A stretch of 64,000 bases of DNA from the NCBI GenBank assembly GCA_910588235.1, contig CAJUOQ010000001.1, positions 44,457-108,456 on the forward strand. Direction: 5' to 3'. Both the position numbers and the translations under genes were made by a program. The notes under the pieces were generated by a model, which did no database searches, was not told the DNA's origin, and saw nothing but the letters and a program-made list of their open reading frames with translations. Below are positions 33,253-41,704 of this stretch, piece by piece (the first letter of the stretch is position 1; each line of letters opens with the position of its first letter). This DNA is from an uncultured Atopostipes sp. GTDB lineage: Bacteria > Bacillota > Bacilli > Lactobacillales > Carnobacteriaceae_A.

Positions 33253-33810
33253 TTAATTATATTTTGCTAATTTTGCAGCGAATGGATCGCCATCATTATT
33301 TTCGCCACCGTCCGGATTACCACCATTTACGATTGTTGGTGGCTTTGTTTCGTCTTCCGTTACTTCTTGATTAAACAGATAGTCGTCAGATTCCTTCAAC
33401 TGTTCCAGTTGGTCGTCAAGATTCAATAGTTTATCGCCATCTAACTTGATTGACTCCACATCCAACAATGCTTCAACCGCTTTGGGATTGCGGACATCTG
33501 CATCCACCAACGCTTCTTTCAGTTTGAAGTCAAATGCTTGTTGGTGAAGTTTTTCTTCATATTCTGTTTCCTGCGCCGTGTTTTCCTCTTGCAATTCATC
33601 AATCTTTGCTTGTAAGGCTTCTGCATCAACTTCTTTCAATTCCTCTAACTGTTCATCTCGTGCAACAACCTGTTCTTTCAAGTTATCTCGTTCAGTCGTC
33701 ACTGATTCAAGCTCTTGATTAGCAGACGTTACTGCCTTTCCATGCTCAGCCATTACCTTATCTACAGTTTCCTTGTCTAGTTCTAAACCTTCTAAAAATT
33801 CTCTATTCAT
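33253..33810 (-). CDS. Scaffolding protein (phage GP20-like)
   Basis: The 185-residue highly acidic protein has a long central coiled coil (about 25-100, rich in Glu, Gln, Leu), the ALVDADVRNPKAVEALLD segment typical of GP20-like scaffolds, and a Gly/Asn/Asp linker before a short basic end (DPFAAKLAKYN) that could bind the capsid. It is directly upstream of the major capsid gene. It should be lost from the mature head. Confidence 0.85.
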   Translation of the reverse strand: MNREFLEGLELDKETVDKVMAEHGKAVTSANQELESVTTERDNLKEQVVARDEQLEELKEVDAEALQAKIDELQEENTAQETEYEEKLHQQAFDFKLKEALVDADVRNPKAVEALLDVESIKLDGDKLLNLDDQLEQLKESDDYLFNQEVTEDETKPPTIVNGGNPDGGENNDGDPFAAKLAKYN

Positions 33811-33947
33811 TACTTCTTTCTCCTTTTCGTTTTGATTTCGAGGCTACGACCCCGTTAGGATTGCCTGTTATCGCTTCGGCTTGCGGTAGTTTATATGCTC
33901 ATTTCGGAGCAATAAAAATAGCCACCACTCAATGAGTGCTGACTTAA
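33811..33947 (-). other. Intergenic region with hairpins before the scaffold gene
   Basis: On the minus strand GCACTCATTGAGTGG is followed by ATTTTTATT, a weak terminator-like hairpin, and a GCTC/GAGC hairpin comes next. No coding frame is supported. It may lower transcription between packaging and head genes or hold a secondary promoter. Confidence 0.4.
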
Positions 33948-34211
33948 TTAAATATCAAATTTAATGTTTTCCCATTTCTTATATGCATCAAAGTAAACTT
34001 CTCGTTTATTTCCATTGTGAGTGACCTCATAATACATTCCGTCTGACACTGTTGTACTAAGTAAGGTTTTGTTATTTTGTAGTGTTTTAGATAGCCACAC
34101 AACAAACACATCACTTTCAGTAACTTCTTTGCCATCAGTTACATCTCTTTTATCATTCACATAATCAACAACCAGCTGTTTGCTTATTTCAACAAATTCT
34201 TCTGTTCCCAT
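33948..34211 (-). CDS. Phage hypothetical protein between packaging and head genes
   Basis: This is an 87-residue soluble protein with helix and beta pattern (FVEISKQLVVDYVND; MYYEVTHNGNKREVYFDAYKKW). TAGGAGTG precedes the ATG. No family recognised. Confidence 0.55.
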   Translation of the reverse strand: MGTEEFVEISKQLVVDYVNDKRDVTDGKEVTESDVFVVWLSKTLQNNKTLLSTTVSDGMYYEVTHNGNKREVYFDAYKKWENIKFDI

Positions 34212-34224
34212 CCTTTGTTCACTC

Positions 34225-34263
34225 CTACATTAATTCAGATACTGTCATTTTCTTCCAACTCAT
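34225..34263 (-). CDS. Twelve-codon ORF with an extended Shine-Dalgarno sequence
   Basis: MSWKKMTVSELM follows GAGGAGGTGATCC, a near-complete match to the 16S rRNA 3' end. It may be a leader peptide or a small peptide gene; coding is uncertain. Confidence 0.3.
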   Translation of the reverse strand: MSWKKMTVSELM

Positions 34264-34328
34264 GACGGATCACCTCCTCTACTTATCAGTTTTCATTGGT
34301 TTCAAAGCAAACAAGTGAATCGCCTCCT

Positions 34329-35507
34329 TTATACGTATCTTATTAATTCTGTTTCATACTCACTATACTCTACTAACTGAAATCGTTTATGACTTCCAAC
34401 AAAACCGTTATCCCTATGCCACTTGTCCGTTTCGTTACGAGTGGCGCCTTGTCTGATTAATAAACCGTTCATGTCAGATACTAACTCATGATGAAAATGG
34501 CCAGTGAATGTTTCTCGTGTTTGAACACCTTCTGCACCCCATAGCTGGCTGAATTGAGTAGCAAATATCATTGGATAATCTTTTTTATTTTTGCGAATAC
34601 CATGAGTAGCTCCAATGAAGTTGCGACCTAATAAAATAGCTTTAAACGCTTCTTGTTTACCATCTATAGTTAATCTATCTTCACGCTGATACAATCGCTC
34701 TAATGCTTTAATTATCGTTTGTCCGATAGATTCATCGTGGTTCCCAGGAACGTATAACAATTCTACTGATTCAGCATTTTCCAATGACTTATCAATAATT
34801 AAGTCTAAAAAGTCAAATGCATCTTCCCATGCTTGTGTTAAGTCAGTCGTTTCTAATTGCGTGCCATTTGCGGTTGTCGAATTGTGATTATCTACATGCA
34901 ATAAGTCTCCACCCGAAATAATCAATACTTTCTTATAATCACTTTCCAACTGATAAAATATTTTTCCAAGCGTTTCATCATAATCAGTCAATGTACTCTG
35001 TCCAAAATGTAAATCAAACAATGGAATGACCAAGTAGCGCTCATCATCAACGCTGTGAGCTAATTTCGGTTGTTTAGGTGTCACTCTGTCCGCTAAACGT
35101 TCTCCAATGGCTCCCCAATCAATCTCGTGTTTAAGTGGTTCGGCTACTATCTTGGATTGATAGTTATAAAATGCTTCTCCAATAATAGGTGTTGTCCACT
35201 CATTCGAGGTTATTGTTCGTATCTTAAATTCGTCTGGATCCAATCCGTGCAACGTTAATAATTCCTGTTTAGTAAATGTTTTCTTTTGTTTTACTTGTGT
35301 GCGTATGTAAGACGATATTGAGCCATCATCTTCGTATGTTTTTTCATCGATATCGGTTGAACCATTGGCATTAACTCCGCGAATTTCATTATATCTTGAA
35401 GAGTTCCGAGCAATACCTCTTGCTTTATCTAAAGTGATATCTAATTCATCCGCAATTTCTTGCCATGTATTGCCTTCTTTTTTCAGGTCTATTATTCTAT
35501 CTTCCAC
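34329..35507 (-). CDS. Calcineurin-like metallophosphoesterase with N-terminal HTH, in the head module
   Basis: The 392-residue protein starts with a helix-turn-helix (residues about 5-35, WQEIADELDITLDKARGIA). From about 150 it has the full set of metallophosphoesterase motifs: DLHFGQ, GGDLLHVDNH, VPGNHDES, GATHG and GHFHHE. These bind two metals and hydrolyse phosphodiesters, as in SbcD/Mre11 nucleases. Similar genes occur near the portal gene of some lactic-acid-bacteria phages, but the function there is unknown. A role in DNA processing during packaging or in host DNA cleavage is inference. Confidence 0.8.
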   Translation of the reverse strand: MEDRIIDLKKEGNTWQEIADELDITLDKARGIARNSSRYNEIRGVNANGSTDIDEKTYEDDGSISSYIRTQVKQKKTFTKQELLTLHGLDPDEFKIRTITSNEWTTPIIGEAFYNYQSKIVAEPLKHEIDWGAIGERLADRVTPKQPKLAHSVDDERYLVIPLFDLHFGQSTLTDYDETLGKIFYQLESDYKKVLIISGGDLLHVDNHNSTTANGTQLETTDLTQAWEDAFDFLDLIIDKSLENAESVELLYVPGNHDESIGQTIIKALERLYQREDRLTIDGKQEAFKAILLGRNFIGATHGIRKNKKDYPMIFATQFSQLWGAEGVQTRETFTGHFHHELVSDMNGLLIRQGATRNETDKWHRDNGFVGSHKRFQLVEYSEYETELIRYV

Positions 35508-35523
35508 AAATTAGCCTCGCCTC

Positions 35524-36693
35524 CTATTTTTTATAATTAAAATCTTTCATCAGCACATTAAGCGGCGTATAAACTTTTTCACGCTTATAATTCCTACTTA
35601 AATACTCACCATTTTCCTTCAAGTGGTCGCGCATAGCTTTCTGCCGTCTAGACACCATCTGTTTCCAGTAACTAACGTTCTCACTGCCCATTTCTTCAGA
35701 TACCATGAGATTTTTCTTGTATTTGACAATCTCACGCTCAATTCTGCGTTGTGTATCACGGTCTTTAGCAACCTTTACATTCAATTCCTCATCAAATTCA
35801 GGTTGATTGTTTGTGTTGACCCCAGGAACAAACGGAACGTGCAGATGACGACAATTAATTCCGCGATGCCCTCCAGCAGTTTCATAATCAGCTCCCCAAT
35901 ACGGGTCGTAAATACTTCTATATTCGCTGTTTGCCGGTATTTCTTCTGGGAAGCGTAAGTCAACCACATTCCCCTGTATAATTGAGCATTTTTCTCTAGC
36001 GCCTGCATGTGATGTAACTACGACTGTGTGCACGCCATAATCAGCCATGCGATCTTTCCTGATAGTATCGTACGTGTTACCTAAGGTAGACTTTAAAACA
36101 GTCCTCGTGTAGCGTTCTAGGCTCCATGGGTTACCACCCTTATCGACAAACATACTGTCAATACCTTTTTGCACGAGTTGTGTCACTGCACGTTCTACAG
36201 ATTGCTCAAAGGTATAAATACCTGTGTTAAACGAGGCCGAAACTTGATTCAGCACTTGCGTGTAGGCTCGTTCTGCAGTTCCTCTGCCGTACTGTGTCGT
36301 CACAAGCGTTTGATTGACTAAGTTGTCAATATCACTCCACGACTGCTCATAATATCCACGCATGATGTTATCTAAGTCACTCGGTATTGGCTGCGCATCA
36401 TAGGGCATCACATCATCCACGTCTTGTACAATTTCTTTGCCTGCGCTTTGGAACATCCGTTCAATTTCAGGCTCAGCTACCTTTGTTACTTGCGAAAGCA
36501 ATTGCACAACATCTCGGTTAAACAAACGCAACTCTTGCAACTTCTCTGCCTGCCACTGTGTGATGTCGCTTGATCCTCGATTCAATCGTTTAATTAACAG
36601 GCGGATAATATCGCCCTCTAGCGATTGATATAAATCGGATAAGTTACTTGACCATAAATCTAATTGTTCAGGAGTTACTCGTATTTTAGCCAT
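35524..36693 (-). CDS. Phage minor capsid protein 2 (head morphogenesis)
   Basis: The 389-residue protein has the minor capsid family's N-terminal helical part and a conserved C-terminal region with VVVTSHAGAREKCSIIQG, YWGADYETAGGHRGINCRHL (in pieces; Cys and His residues intact) and FVPGVN. It follows the portal gene and corresponds to SPP1 gp7-like proteins that enter the head with DNA. Transcription is coupled with the portal gene. Confidence 0.85.
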   Translation of the reverse strand: MAKIRVTPEQLDLWSSNLSDLYQSLEGDIIRLLIKRLNRGSSDITQWQAEKLQELRLFNRDVVQLLSQVTKVAEPEIERMFQSAGKEIVQDVDDVMPYDAQPIPSDLDNIMRGYYEQSWSDIDNLVNQTLVTTQYGRGTAERAYTQVLNQVSASFNTGIYTFEQSVERAVTQLVQKGIDSMFVDKGGNPWSLERYTRTVLKSTLGNTYDTIRKDRMADYGVHTVVVTSHAGAREKCSIIQGNVVDLRFPEEIPANSEYRSIYDPYWGADYETAGGHRGINCRHLHVPFVPGVNTNNQPEFDEELNVKVAKDRDTQRRIEREIVKYKKNLMVSEEMGSENVSYWKQMVSRRQKAMRDHLKENGEYLSRNYKREKVYTPLNVLMKDFNYKK

Positions 36694-36697
36694 TCAA

Positions 36698-38239
36698 TCA
36701 TTCCTCATCACCGAACAAGTCTACTTGCTGTTGATATGTCATGTTTAATGGGTCTTCTGGTTGTTCTTCATTAATTAACTCAAACCATTCTTCTGCTGTT
36801 TCTTTTGGTAGATTAAAGATGCGCTGAATTGCTTCAACAGTCGGAATAAATCCAAAATTCTTCGCTTGTCCATAAAAGCGCAACAACGCCGAACGATCTT
36901 GAAACACGCCGTCATCAAAGTCAACACCGATATGCTCAAATGTAGGGATCTCTCCATCGAATAACCCGAATGCTTTAGCCAATTCTAGTGTGGAGACAAT
37001 TAACCCTTTAATAAACTTTTCAACTTCATTCACGTGATTATTTCGTGTTCTGTACGTTAAATCATTTTCGCTCACGACCTCAGTAGCGGTTTTCATGCTT
37101 CGTCCATCGAACGAAAACGTCCCAACTGACAATTTCAACTCCATTTCTAAGTTTTTCAAGAGTTGATTGATCGCTGCCGTGTATTGATCTGTTCGGATGT
37201 CACTTGTAACGTCTTTTACAGGATCTTTGTCATCTCCCATATGCAGAGATTTAAACACATTAACATCAGGGTCAAACACTTGTTTCGGAGGATTCCCCGC
37301 CTCGTCAGGTATTGTGTTGAGCATACTATCACTCACAAAAACAGTACGTTGCCCCATTTGAATCTCCCAATTAAACTGGTCGTAAGCATCGTTAATTTGT
37401 TTAAGTGTATCTTTACTATTGTCTGTGATACCTAAACCAAGTGGGCTACGTGGATTGATATTATTAAATCCAAAAGGTTTTACATAATTAAAAATTGGAC
37501 GCGTTAAATTTTTGATTGTTGTTTGTTCTTCTAAATCTTCGTACAACTCACTCAACGGAATTCGTTTCCCAATCTTATTTTTAACGGTTGATTGATATAA
37601 TTCATTTGTAATGACGTATGTTTCGCCTTCCCACTCATGAAATTCAAGCAACGTATAGTAAACTTCTTTGCCATCCTCGATTTTAGAGGTTACAGACTTC
37701 ATGACGCCCTCTGAAATACCATTACTATTTGAGCGTAACGGATAGAACGCATTCGCAAGTGCCCAGCTAAATTCAATTTCTTTACTTTCTGCGTTTACGT
37801 ATGGTCTTACAGTAAGTCCACCAGTTGCAAACATAGGATCTAAGTATCTAGCTAAATTCTTCTTGAAGTCATTGTGTTCAAAAATATGTTGAACGAAATC
37901 ATTCGCTGATCCATACGTGTTTTCTGAGTTTTCTTCATCTTGTGCATCGGACACAACCACATCGCACTGCTCATTAAATACTAGTCCCGAGAGTAATTCT
38001 GAACTTAATTTAACCATGTTAATCGTTACATACTCACGCTCTTTTAATTCTCCATTTGTATTGCGATACTTTACTTTTGGATAATCGCCTTTGTATTGTC
38101 TAAACCCTTGCTCAATCCTTGCTAACTCTTTTGGATCAATGTTAATTTTGGGATGATCATTTATCGTTGTTAGTTCTTTTTCCGTCAAAGCGTAACCCCC
38201 TTTCTTGAATAAATTCTTTATTTTTTGTATAAAACCCAC
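36698..38239 (-). CDS. Portal protein
   Basis: The 513-residue protein belongs to the SPP1 Gp6-like portal family of A118-type phages, seen in the central GLGITDNSKDTLKQINDAYDQFNWEI segment (about 267-292, in pieces) and FSFDGRSMKTATEVVSEND near residue 385. Twelve copies form the vertex through which DNA enters and leaves. Translation starts at GTG behind AGGAGGTGAC. Confidence 0.88.
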   Translation of the reverse strand: MGFIQKIKNLFKKGGYALTEKELTTINDHPKINIDPKELARIEQGFRQYKGDYPKVKYRNTNGELKEREYVTINMVKLSSELLSGLVFNEQCDVVVSDAQDEENSENTYGSANDFVQHIFEHNDFKKNLARYLDPMFATGGLTVRPYVNAESKEIEFSWALANAFYPLRSNSNGISEGVMKSVTSKIEDGKEVYYTLLEFHEWEGETYVITNELYQSTVKNKIGKRIPLSELYEDLEEQTTIKNLTRPIFNYVKPFGFNNINPRSPLGLGITDNSKDTLKQINDAYDQFNWEIQMGQRTVFVSDSMLNTIPDEAGNPPKQVFDPDVNVFKSLHMGDDKDPVKDVTSDIRTDQYTAAINQLLKNLEMELKLSVGTFSFDGRSMKTATEVVSENDLTYRTRNNHVNEVEKFIKGLIVSTLELAKAFGLFDGEIPTFEHIGVDFDDGVFQDRSALLRFYGQAKNFGFIPTVEAIQRIFNLPKETAEEWFELINEEQPEDPLNMTYQQQVDLFGDEE

Positions 38240-38250
38240 GTAGTCACCTC

Positions 38251-39600
38251 CTAAACTTTCAACCTAAAGTCTCTTGCGTTTGATAAACAAAGATAAATAA
38301 ATTGGTCTGCTGTATGGTCGTCTTCTTCAATAACTTTTGGTTTATCGCTGTTGATCGTTTTCTCGTCCCAACTAAATTTCTTATGTTCTTCGATAAATAC
38401 TTCATTACTATCCGCATATCGCATTCCAGTTGGATAAGGGTTTTTGAGATAATAAAAACGACCTTGTGCTAACAGGTCGTGTACATAGTCAATCATATCT
38501 ACTTTCTTTTTCTTATTTACAGGCGTTAAATGCTGTCCGTAATCCTTATAGTATTGGTTGCGGAGCGCACCTTCTGCACTATCAATTGTACGGTTTACGA
38601 TTCTTGCACCTTGCCACATGCTTTGTGTAGATGTCTTAGTAATAAACCCGTTTAGCTCTTTGGATAACTCACTTGGCGCCTTTTTATTTACTTGACCAGC
38701 AGGACTATAGTAGTAAGTGTTCAGCAATATAACCTTGCCTTTAGCAGTCAATCCGTAACATCCGTGCGTTGTCGCTGATTGCGAGTGTCCGCCGTCCGTA
38801 GAGTAGTACAGTCCGATTACCCTGTCATCTGACGGTAACTTGTCCAACGGTTTAAAGAGATTCATGTTGTAGACATTTGTACCCAACCCAACAGGTTCGC
38901 CTAAATATAAATATCGATAATAATCAAAGTCATTTTCTTTTATACGGTTAATATCTTTTAACATCTGTTCGGTTACAAAACCTAGTTCATCATCTAAATA
39001 ACTTGAATCATGTACCAAATAGTCATCTTCACCGACCATCTCGTCCGACCACTCATTTATCCATGAATAAGGATTGCGAGGCGGATTGTATGACCAAAAG
39101 AATTGAACAAAAGGTGCTAGTTCATGTTTCTGTCGCATGAACGTAACGTTTGTTTGATCAAAATCCTCTTTATCATTGAATTCAGCCGACTCTTCATACC
39201 ACACGGCAATAATATCGTTAATATCGTTTGATTTGAGCTTTTCAAACTGATCTAGCCCATAGAAGTAGAATGTAGACCCAGTATCTTTGTGCGTGATTTT
39301 AAAAGGCGCTACAGTCATGTTGAATTGGTCAAGTATTCCGAATTTACTTAGCGCCCATTGCATTTTATTAAATACAGAATCTCGTATTGTGCTTGCCACC
39401 TTGCGTATGGTAACGATGTTTGCTTTTTCGCCACGGCTAATATACCAAATCATCATCATGACTAGTTTCATGGCAATTACAGATGATTTAAACGAGTTAC
39501 GACCACCGCGCAGAATGTTGTAAGGTTTCCTGCTCGTCCACACTACTTTAAAATGTGGATTGACTTCTTTTTGGATGTGTATCGTTGGCTGCCTACTCAT
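38251..39600 (-). CDS. terL: Terminase large subunit
   Basis: I start at the ATG at 39600, which overlaps the small-subunit stop; 449 residues. The ATPase part has Walker A GGRNSFKSS (about 32-40) and Walker B IIAVWYEES (about 127), and the C-terminal RNase H-like nuclease has YYSTDGGHSQSATTHG and later Asp residues. The enzyme pumps DNA into the head and cuts the concatemer. The sequence is of the PBSX/terminase_3 type used by A118-like phages. Confidence 0.92.
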   Translation of the reverse strand: MSRQPTIHIQKEVNPHFKVVWTSRKPYNILRGGRNSFKSSVIAMKLVMMMIWYISRGEKANIVTIRKVASTIRDSVFNKMQWALSKFGILDQFNMTVAPFKITHKDTGSTFYFYGLDQFEKLKSNDINDIIAVWYEESAEFNDKEDFDQTNVTFMRQKHELAPFVQFFWSYNPPRNPYSWINEWSDEMVGEDDYLVHDSSYLDDELGFVTEQMLKDINRIKENDFDYYRYLYLGEPVGLGTNVYNMNLFKPLDKLPSDDRVIGLYYSTDGGHSQSATTHGCYGLTAKGKVILLNTYYYSPAGQVNKKAPSELSKELNGFITKTSTQSMWQGARIVNRTIDSAEGALRNQYYKDYGQHLTPVNKKKKVDMIDYVHDLLAQGRFYYLKNPYPTGMRYADSNEVFIEEHKKFSWDEKTINSDKPKVIEEDDHTADQFIYLCLSNARDFRLKV

Positions 39601-40351
39601 CTTCATCAGCCCAATCATCCTGGATAACAATCAGATCACTTGTACCGCTACCTGATTCTTTCAGAAACTCCATGACTCGATCCATAGCTTTTTGCTTATC
39701 ATAGAGTTTAATCACAGGGCCATCTCGACCCATCTTGACCTCCTGTATCAATGAGCCATCCACTTCGTCTGGATCTTTGAAATATACAGCCGATCTTTTT
39801 ACCGTCATGGGCTCGCCATCCTCACTAAATACTGGTGCATCATTCTCATCAAACACCGTTACTTCTTCGGTGCCGAACTCTACATAATCAGTAATGTCAG
39901 CAAAGGCTTGCTTTAGCCACTCTTTTTTAATGTCGAGTGAATTAACATATAATTCTGTGCGCTGTGCTTGTTTAAGTCTGTCTAGTTCTTTCTTTACGCT
40001 AGGTTTTGCAAGCAGTCGGGAACCTTCTGTTCTTGCTGTGTTATACGTACAATCATAAGTTTCGAAATATGCTTTAGTCGCATTGAAGTACTGAAGATAT
40101 AATACAGTGAACTGTTTTTCTTTTTCTGTTAAGTCACTATTCTCATTTAATTGCTCCACAATCTTTTCTGTTGCAACACGTTCCTTCTTGTTGCGTTGCA
40201 TCTCCTGTTGCGTTGCATCATCTTTTCCCCACCGCTCACGAGACTTCCTACTACGTAAGGTGGCGTATTTAACATCATACTTTTCTGCTAAATCTTTCAT
40301 GCTTATATCTGTTGTTTCAAATTCTTCTCGTATTTTGTTCCAATCTGTCAA
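39593..40351 (-). CDS. terS: Terminase small subunit
   Basis: I prefer the TTG at 40351 behind AGGTGGTGGG, giving 252 residues; a GTG at 40369 would add six residues. The N-terminus has an HTH (ISMKDLAEKYDVKYATLRSRKSRERW, about 14-39, in pieces) that recognises the pac or cos site. The middle EKEKQFTVLYLQYFNATKAYFETY is the terminase_2 core. The C-terminus is acidic. It recruits the large subunit to phage DNA. Confidence 0.9.
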   Translation of the reverse strand: MTDWNKIREEFETTDISMKDLAEKYDVKYATLRSRKSRERWGKDDATQQEMQRNKKERVATEKIVEQLNENSDLTEKEKQFTVLYLQYFNATKAYFETYDCTYNTARTEGSRLLAKPSVKKELDRLKQAQRTELYVNSLDIKKEWLKQAFADITDYVEFGTEEVTVFDENDAPVFSEDGEPMTVKRSAVYFKDPDEVDGSLIQEVKMGRDGPVIKLYDKQKAMDRVMEFLKESGSGTSDLIVIQDDWADEDE

Positions 40352-40380
40352 TGATACCCACCACCTCACTTTGTATATAT

Positions 40381-40554
40381 TTATCTAACTATGTAATTAC
40401 TCGTCTTGTGATAACCACACTTGTCACATGTACCCCGCTCTCCGCCCGTCCGGTGCATTTTAATACCTGCGTGATACATTTCCTTTGCACATCGGTGGCA
40501 GAGTGTCCTAATGTCCTTTACCGGTTTCTTCGAGATACTTTCTGATGTTTTCAT
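40381..40554 (-). CDS. 57-residue zinc-finger protein before terminase
   Basis: This frame encodes two CxxC pairs: LCHRCAKE (19-22) and GTCDKCGYH (43-46), a four-cysteine zinc ribbon. AGGAG lies five bases before the ATG. Small zinc proteins next to terminase are frequent in this phage group and may bind DNA or RNA. Function not known. Confidence 0.65.
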   Translation of the reverse strand: MKTSESISKKPVKDIRTLCHRCAKEMYHAGIKMHRTGGERGTCDKCGYHKTSNYIVR

Positions 40555-40612
40555 CTAATCTCCTACCTGCCTTCTGTTTGATCTCCTCTTTGGTTAGTTT
40601 CTCTTTAGCCAT
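40508..40612 (-). CDS. 34-residue basic/acidic ORF
   Basis: MAKEKLTKEEIKQKAGRRL starts after GGGAGTG and overlaps the zinc-finger gene by 47 bases. It is helical and charged. Probably real given the ribosome-binding site, but of unknown role. Confidence 0.45.
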   Translation of the reverse strand: MAKEKLTKEEIKQKAGRRLDENIRKYLEETGKGH

Positions 40613-40638
40613 ACGATCACTCCCATTAATTATTTAGA

Positions 40639-40710
40639 CACACTCTAGAGGTTATGCTCCCCTGTCCTCGGATTTGGAGTCCGACGTTTTACTAATTAAA
40701 CTAAGAGTGC
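40639..40710 (-). tRNA. Phage tRNA-Trp(CCA) with an atypical T loop
   Basis: Acceptor GCACTCT/AGAGTGT (first pair G-U), D arm GTTT...AAAC, anticodon arm TCGGA-CTCCAAA-TCCGA with anticodon CCA, T stem AGGGG/CCTCT. The T loop is AGCATAA rather than the normal TTC-starting loop. It lies just after a terminator and ahead of the terminase genes. Confidence 0.75.
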
Positions 40711-40723
40711 AGTTTTAAACAAT

Positions 40724-40754
40724 TAAAAAAGCCACTACCTTATAGATAGCAGCT
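40724..40754 (-). terminator. Terminator at the early/late junction
   Basis: A 10-bp stem with wobble pairs (AGCTGCTATC with GGTAGTGGCT) and a 5-base loop precede TTTTTT on the minus strand. It separates the early operon from the terminase operon and is a natural place for antitermination or late activation. Confidence 0.75.
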
Positions 40755-41041
40755 CTTATTACGTCCCAACCCCTCAGGACGATTAAATAAAGACATAGAT
40801 TACTTTCACCTAATCTATATTGTTACATTTAAGTCTGCAACTCGACTAAGAACTCACAACACAGTAGTGTATTTACTGCCGTGAAAATTCAGGAAAAAAG
40901 TATATATTTTATTAGGCTATTTCCGTAGCCTTCGAGTCGTTTCCACAACTCAACACTCACATACAGAATCGAACTGTATTGCCCAATGCACCAGCGTGAG
41001 TACTCTCTTTTACCACAAGAGGTGTTATTCTATACACCAAT
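40755..41041 (-). other. Noncoding segment with several hairpins between the phage tRNAs
   Basis: There is no coding frame with a ribosome-binding site. Visible structures on minus are CGTCC...GGACG around a 10-base loop, AGATTA...TAATCT, a 7-bp stem GAGTTGT/ACGACTC closed by a GGAA tetraloop, and GGCTA/TAGCC. The tRNA-like element at 40954-41001 lies within it. Confidence 0.5.
40954..41001 (-). ncRNA. 48-nt tRNA-like element (acceptor stem plus T arm only)
   Basis: ACTCACG pairs with TGTGAGT over 7 bp, followed by G. A canonical T arm TACAG-TTCGATT-CTGTA sits next to it. Only 16 bases replace the D and anticodon arms. It may be a deleted tRNA or a minimal RNase P/RNase Z substrate. Confidence 0.5.
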
Positions 41042-41113
41042 CAGAATGACAGGCTTTGCTCCTGTGACCTCTCGCTCCCAAAGCGAGCGCTCTACTAACT
41101 GAGCTACACTCTG
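41041..41113 (-). tRNA. Phage tRNA-Pro(TGG) with an atypical T loop
   Basis: Acceptor CAGAGTG/CATTCTG, discriminator A, D arm GCTC-AGTTAGTA-GAGC, anticodon arm CTCGC-TTTGGGA-GCGAG with anticodon TGG, T stem ACAGG/CCTGT. The T loop is AGCAAAG, not TTCRANN. Confidence 0.8.
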
Positions 41114-41141
41114 TAAATATAGGACTAGGCAATCATGTACG

Positions 41142-41249
41142 ATTATAAAGCAGAGGTGTATATACTTAAGGAGGATCGCCTAGCCCTTGTGCTCTATTCT
41201 CACACTATCATTATAGATGGTTTTATCGGGTCAAAACGGCACATATGTG
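41142..41249 (-). promoter_or_regulatory. Promoter region for the phage tRNA/late segment
   Basis: Two -10 hexamers TATAAT on minus (41210-41215 and 41142-41147) each have a poor -35 (GTTTTG at 41232-41237; TTAAGT at 41164-41169). A 10-bp palindrome CACATATGTG (41240-41249) lies just upstream, beyond the ArpU-type gene stop, and could be an activator site. Confidence 0.5.
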
Positions 41250-41253
41250 GCAC

Positions 41254-41682
41254 TTATAACCATTCGGCCAATTCCTTGATTAGCTTTGTGCGCTTTTTTC
41301 GACATGCTCGTTCCGATAAATTGACGGTCTGTGATATGTACACCCATGATTGTCTGTCGTAATAAAATAACCAAACAATATCACACGTTAATTTGTCTAC
41401 TTTACACGTGTACTTCCAGAACTTGTCAATTGTTATTAGATAATGTTTCAAAAATACGTAACTACCGTCATCTACATATTTCAACACATCGTTCTCTATC
41501 GTACTGTTGAAATCATTTGTAAAAACTTTAGGATCATCTTGCTCTTTCCGTAAATCACTTTTTGCACTCTTTTTGTCTGGATACTTCAGCCTTAACTTTC
41601 GATACTCAACTTGTGAATGAAGTTTGCCAGTTAAGTAATCAGTTAAGTATTCTTCTGCTTTTCTGTATTTTTGTTTTGACAA
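41254..41682 (-). CDS. ArpU/RinA-type late transcription regulator
   Basis: The 142-residue basic protein ends in a sigma-region-4-like HTH (VWLFYYDRQSWVYISQTVNLSERACRKKRTKLI in pieces, about 103-135). It is the last early gene, directly ahead of the tRNA segment and terminase, the position of ArpU/RinA-family activators of late genes. It starts at TTG behind GGGAGTTGAG. Confidence 0.8.
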   Translation of the reverse strand: MSKQKYRKAEEYLTDYLTGKLHSQVEYRKLRLKYPDKKSAKSDLRKEQDDPKVFTNDFNSTIENDVLKYVDDGSYVFLKHYLITIDKFWKYTCKVDKLTCDIVWLFYYDRQSWVYISQTVNLSERACRKKRTKLIKELAEWL

Positions 41683-41704
41683 TGTCTCAACTCCCGCTAC
41701 TAAT

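Noticed and set aside
34225..34263. Riboswitch or attenuator at the strong Shine-Dalgarno sequence
   Set aside because: No alternative stem-loops or terminator are seen; a tiny peptide frame is the simpler reading, kept at low confidence.
40801..40953. A third full-length tRNA between the two phage tRNAs
   Set aside because: Hairpins with 6- to 8-base loops exist, but I cannot assemble a cloverleaf with an anticodon arm and acceptor stem.
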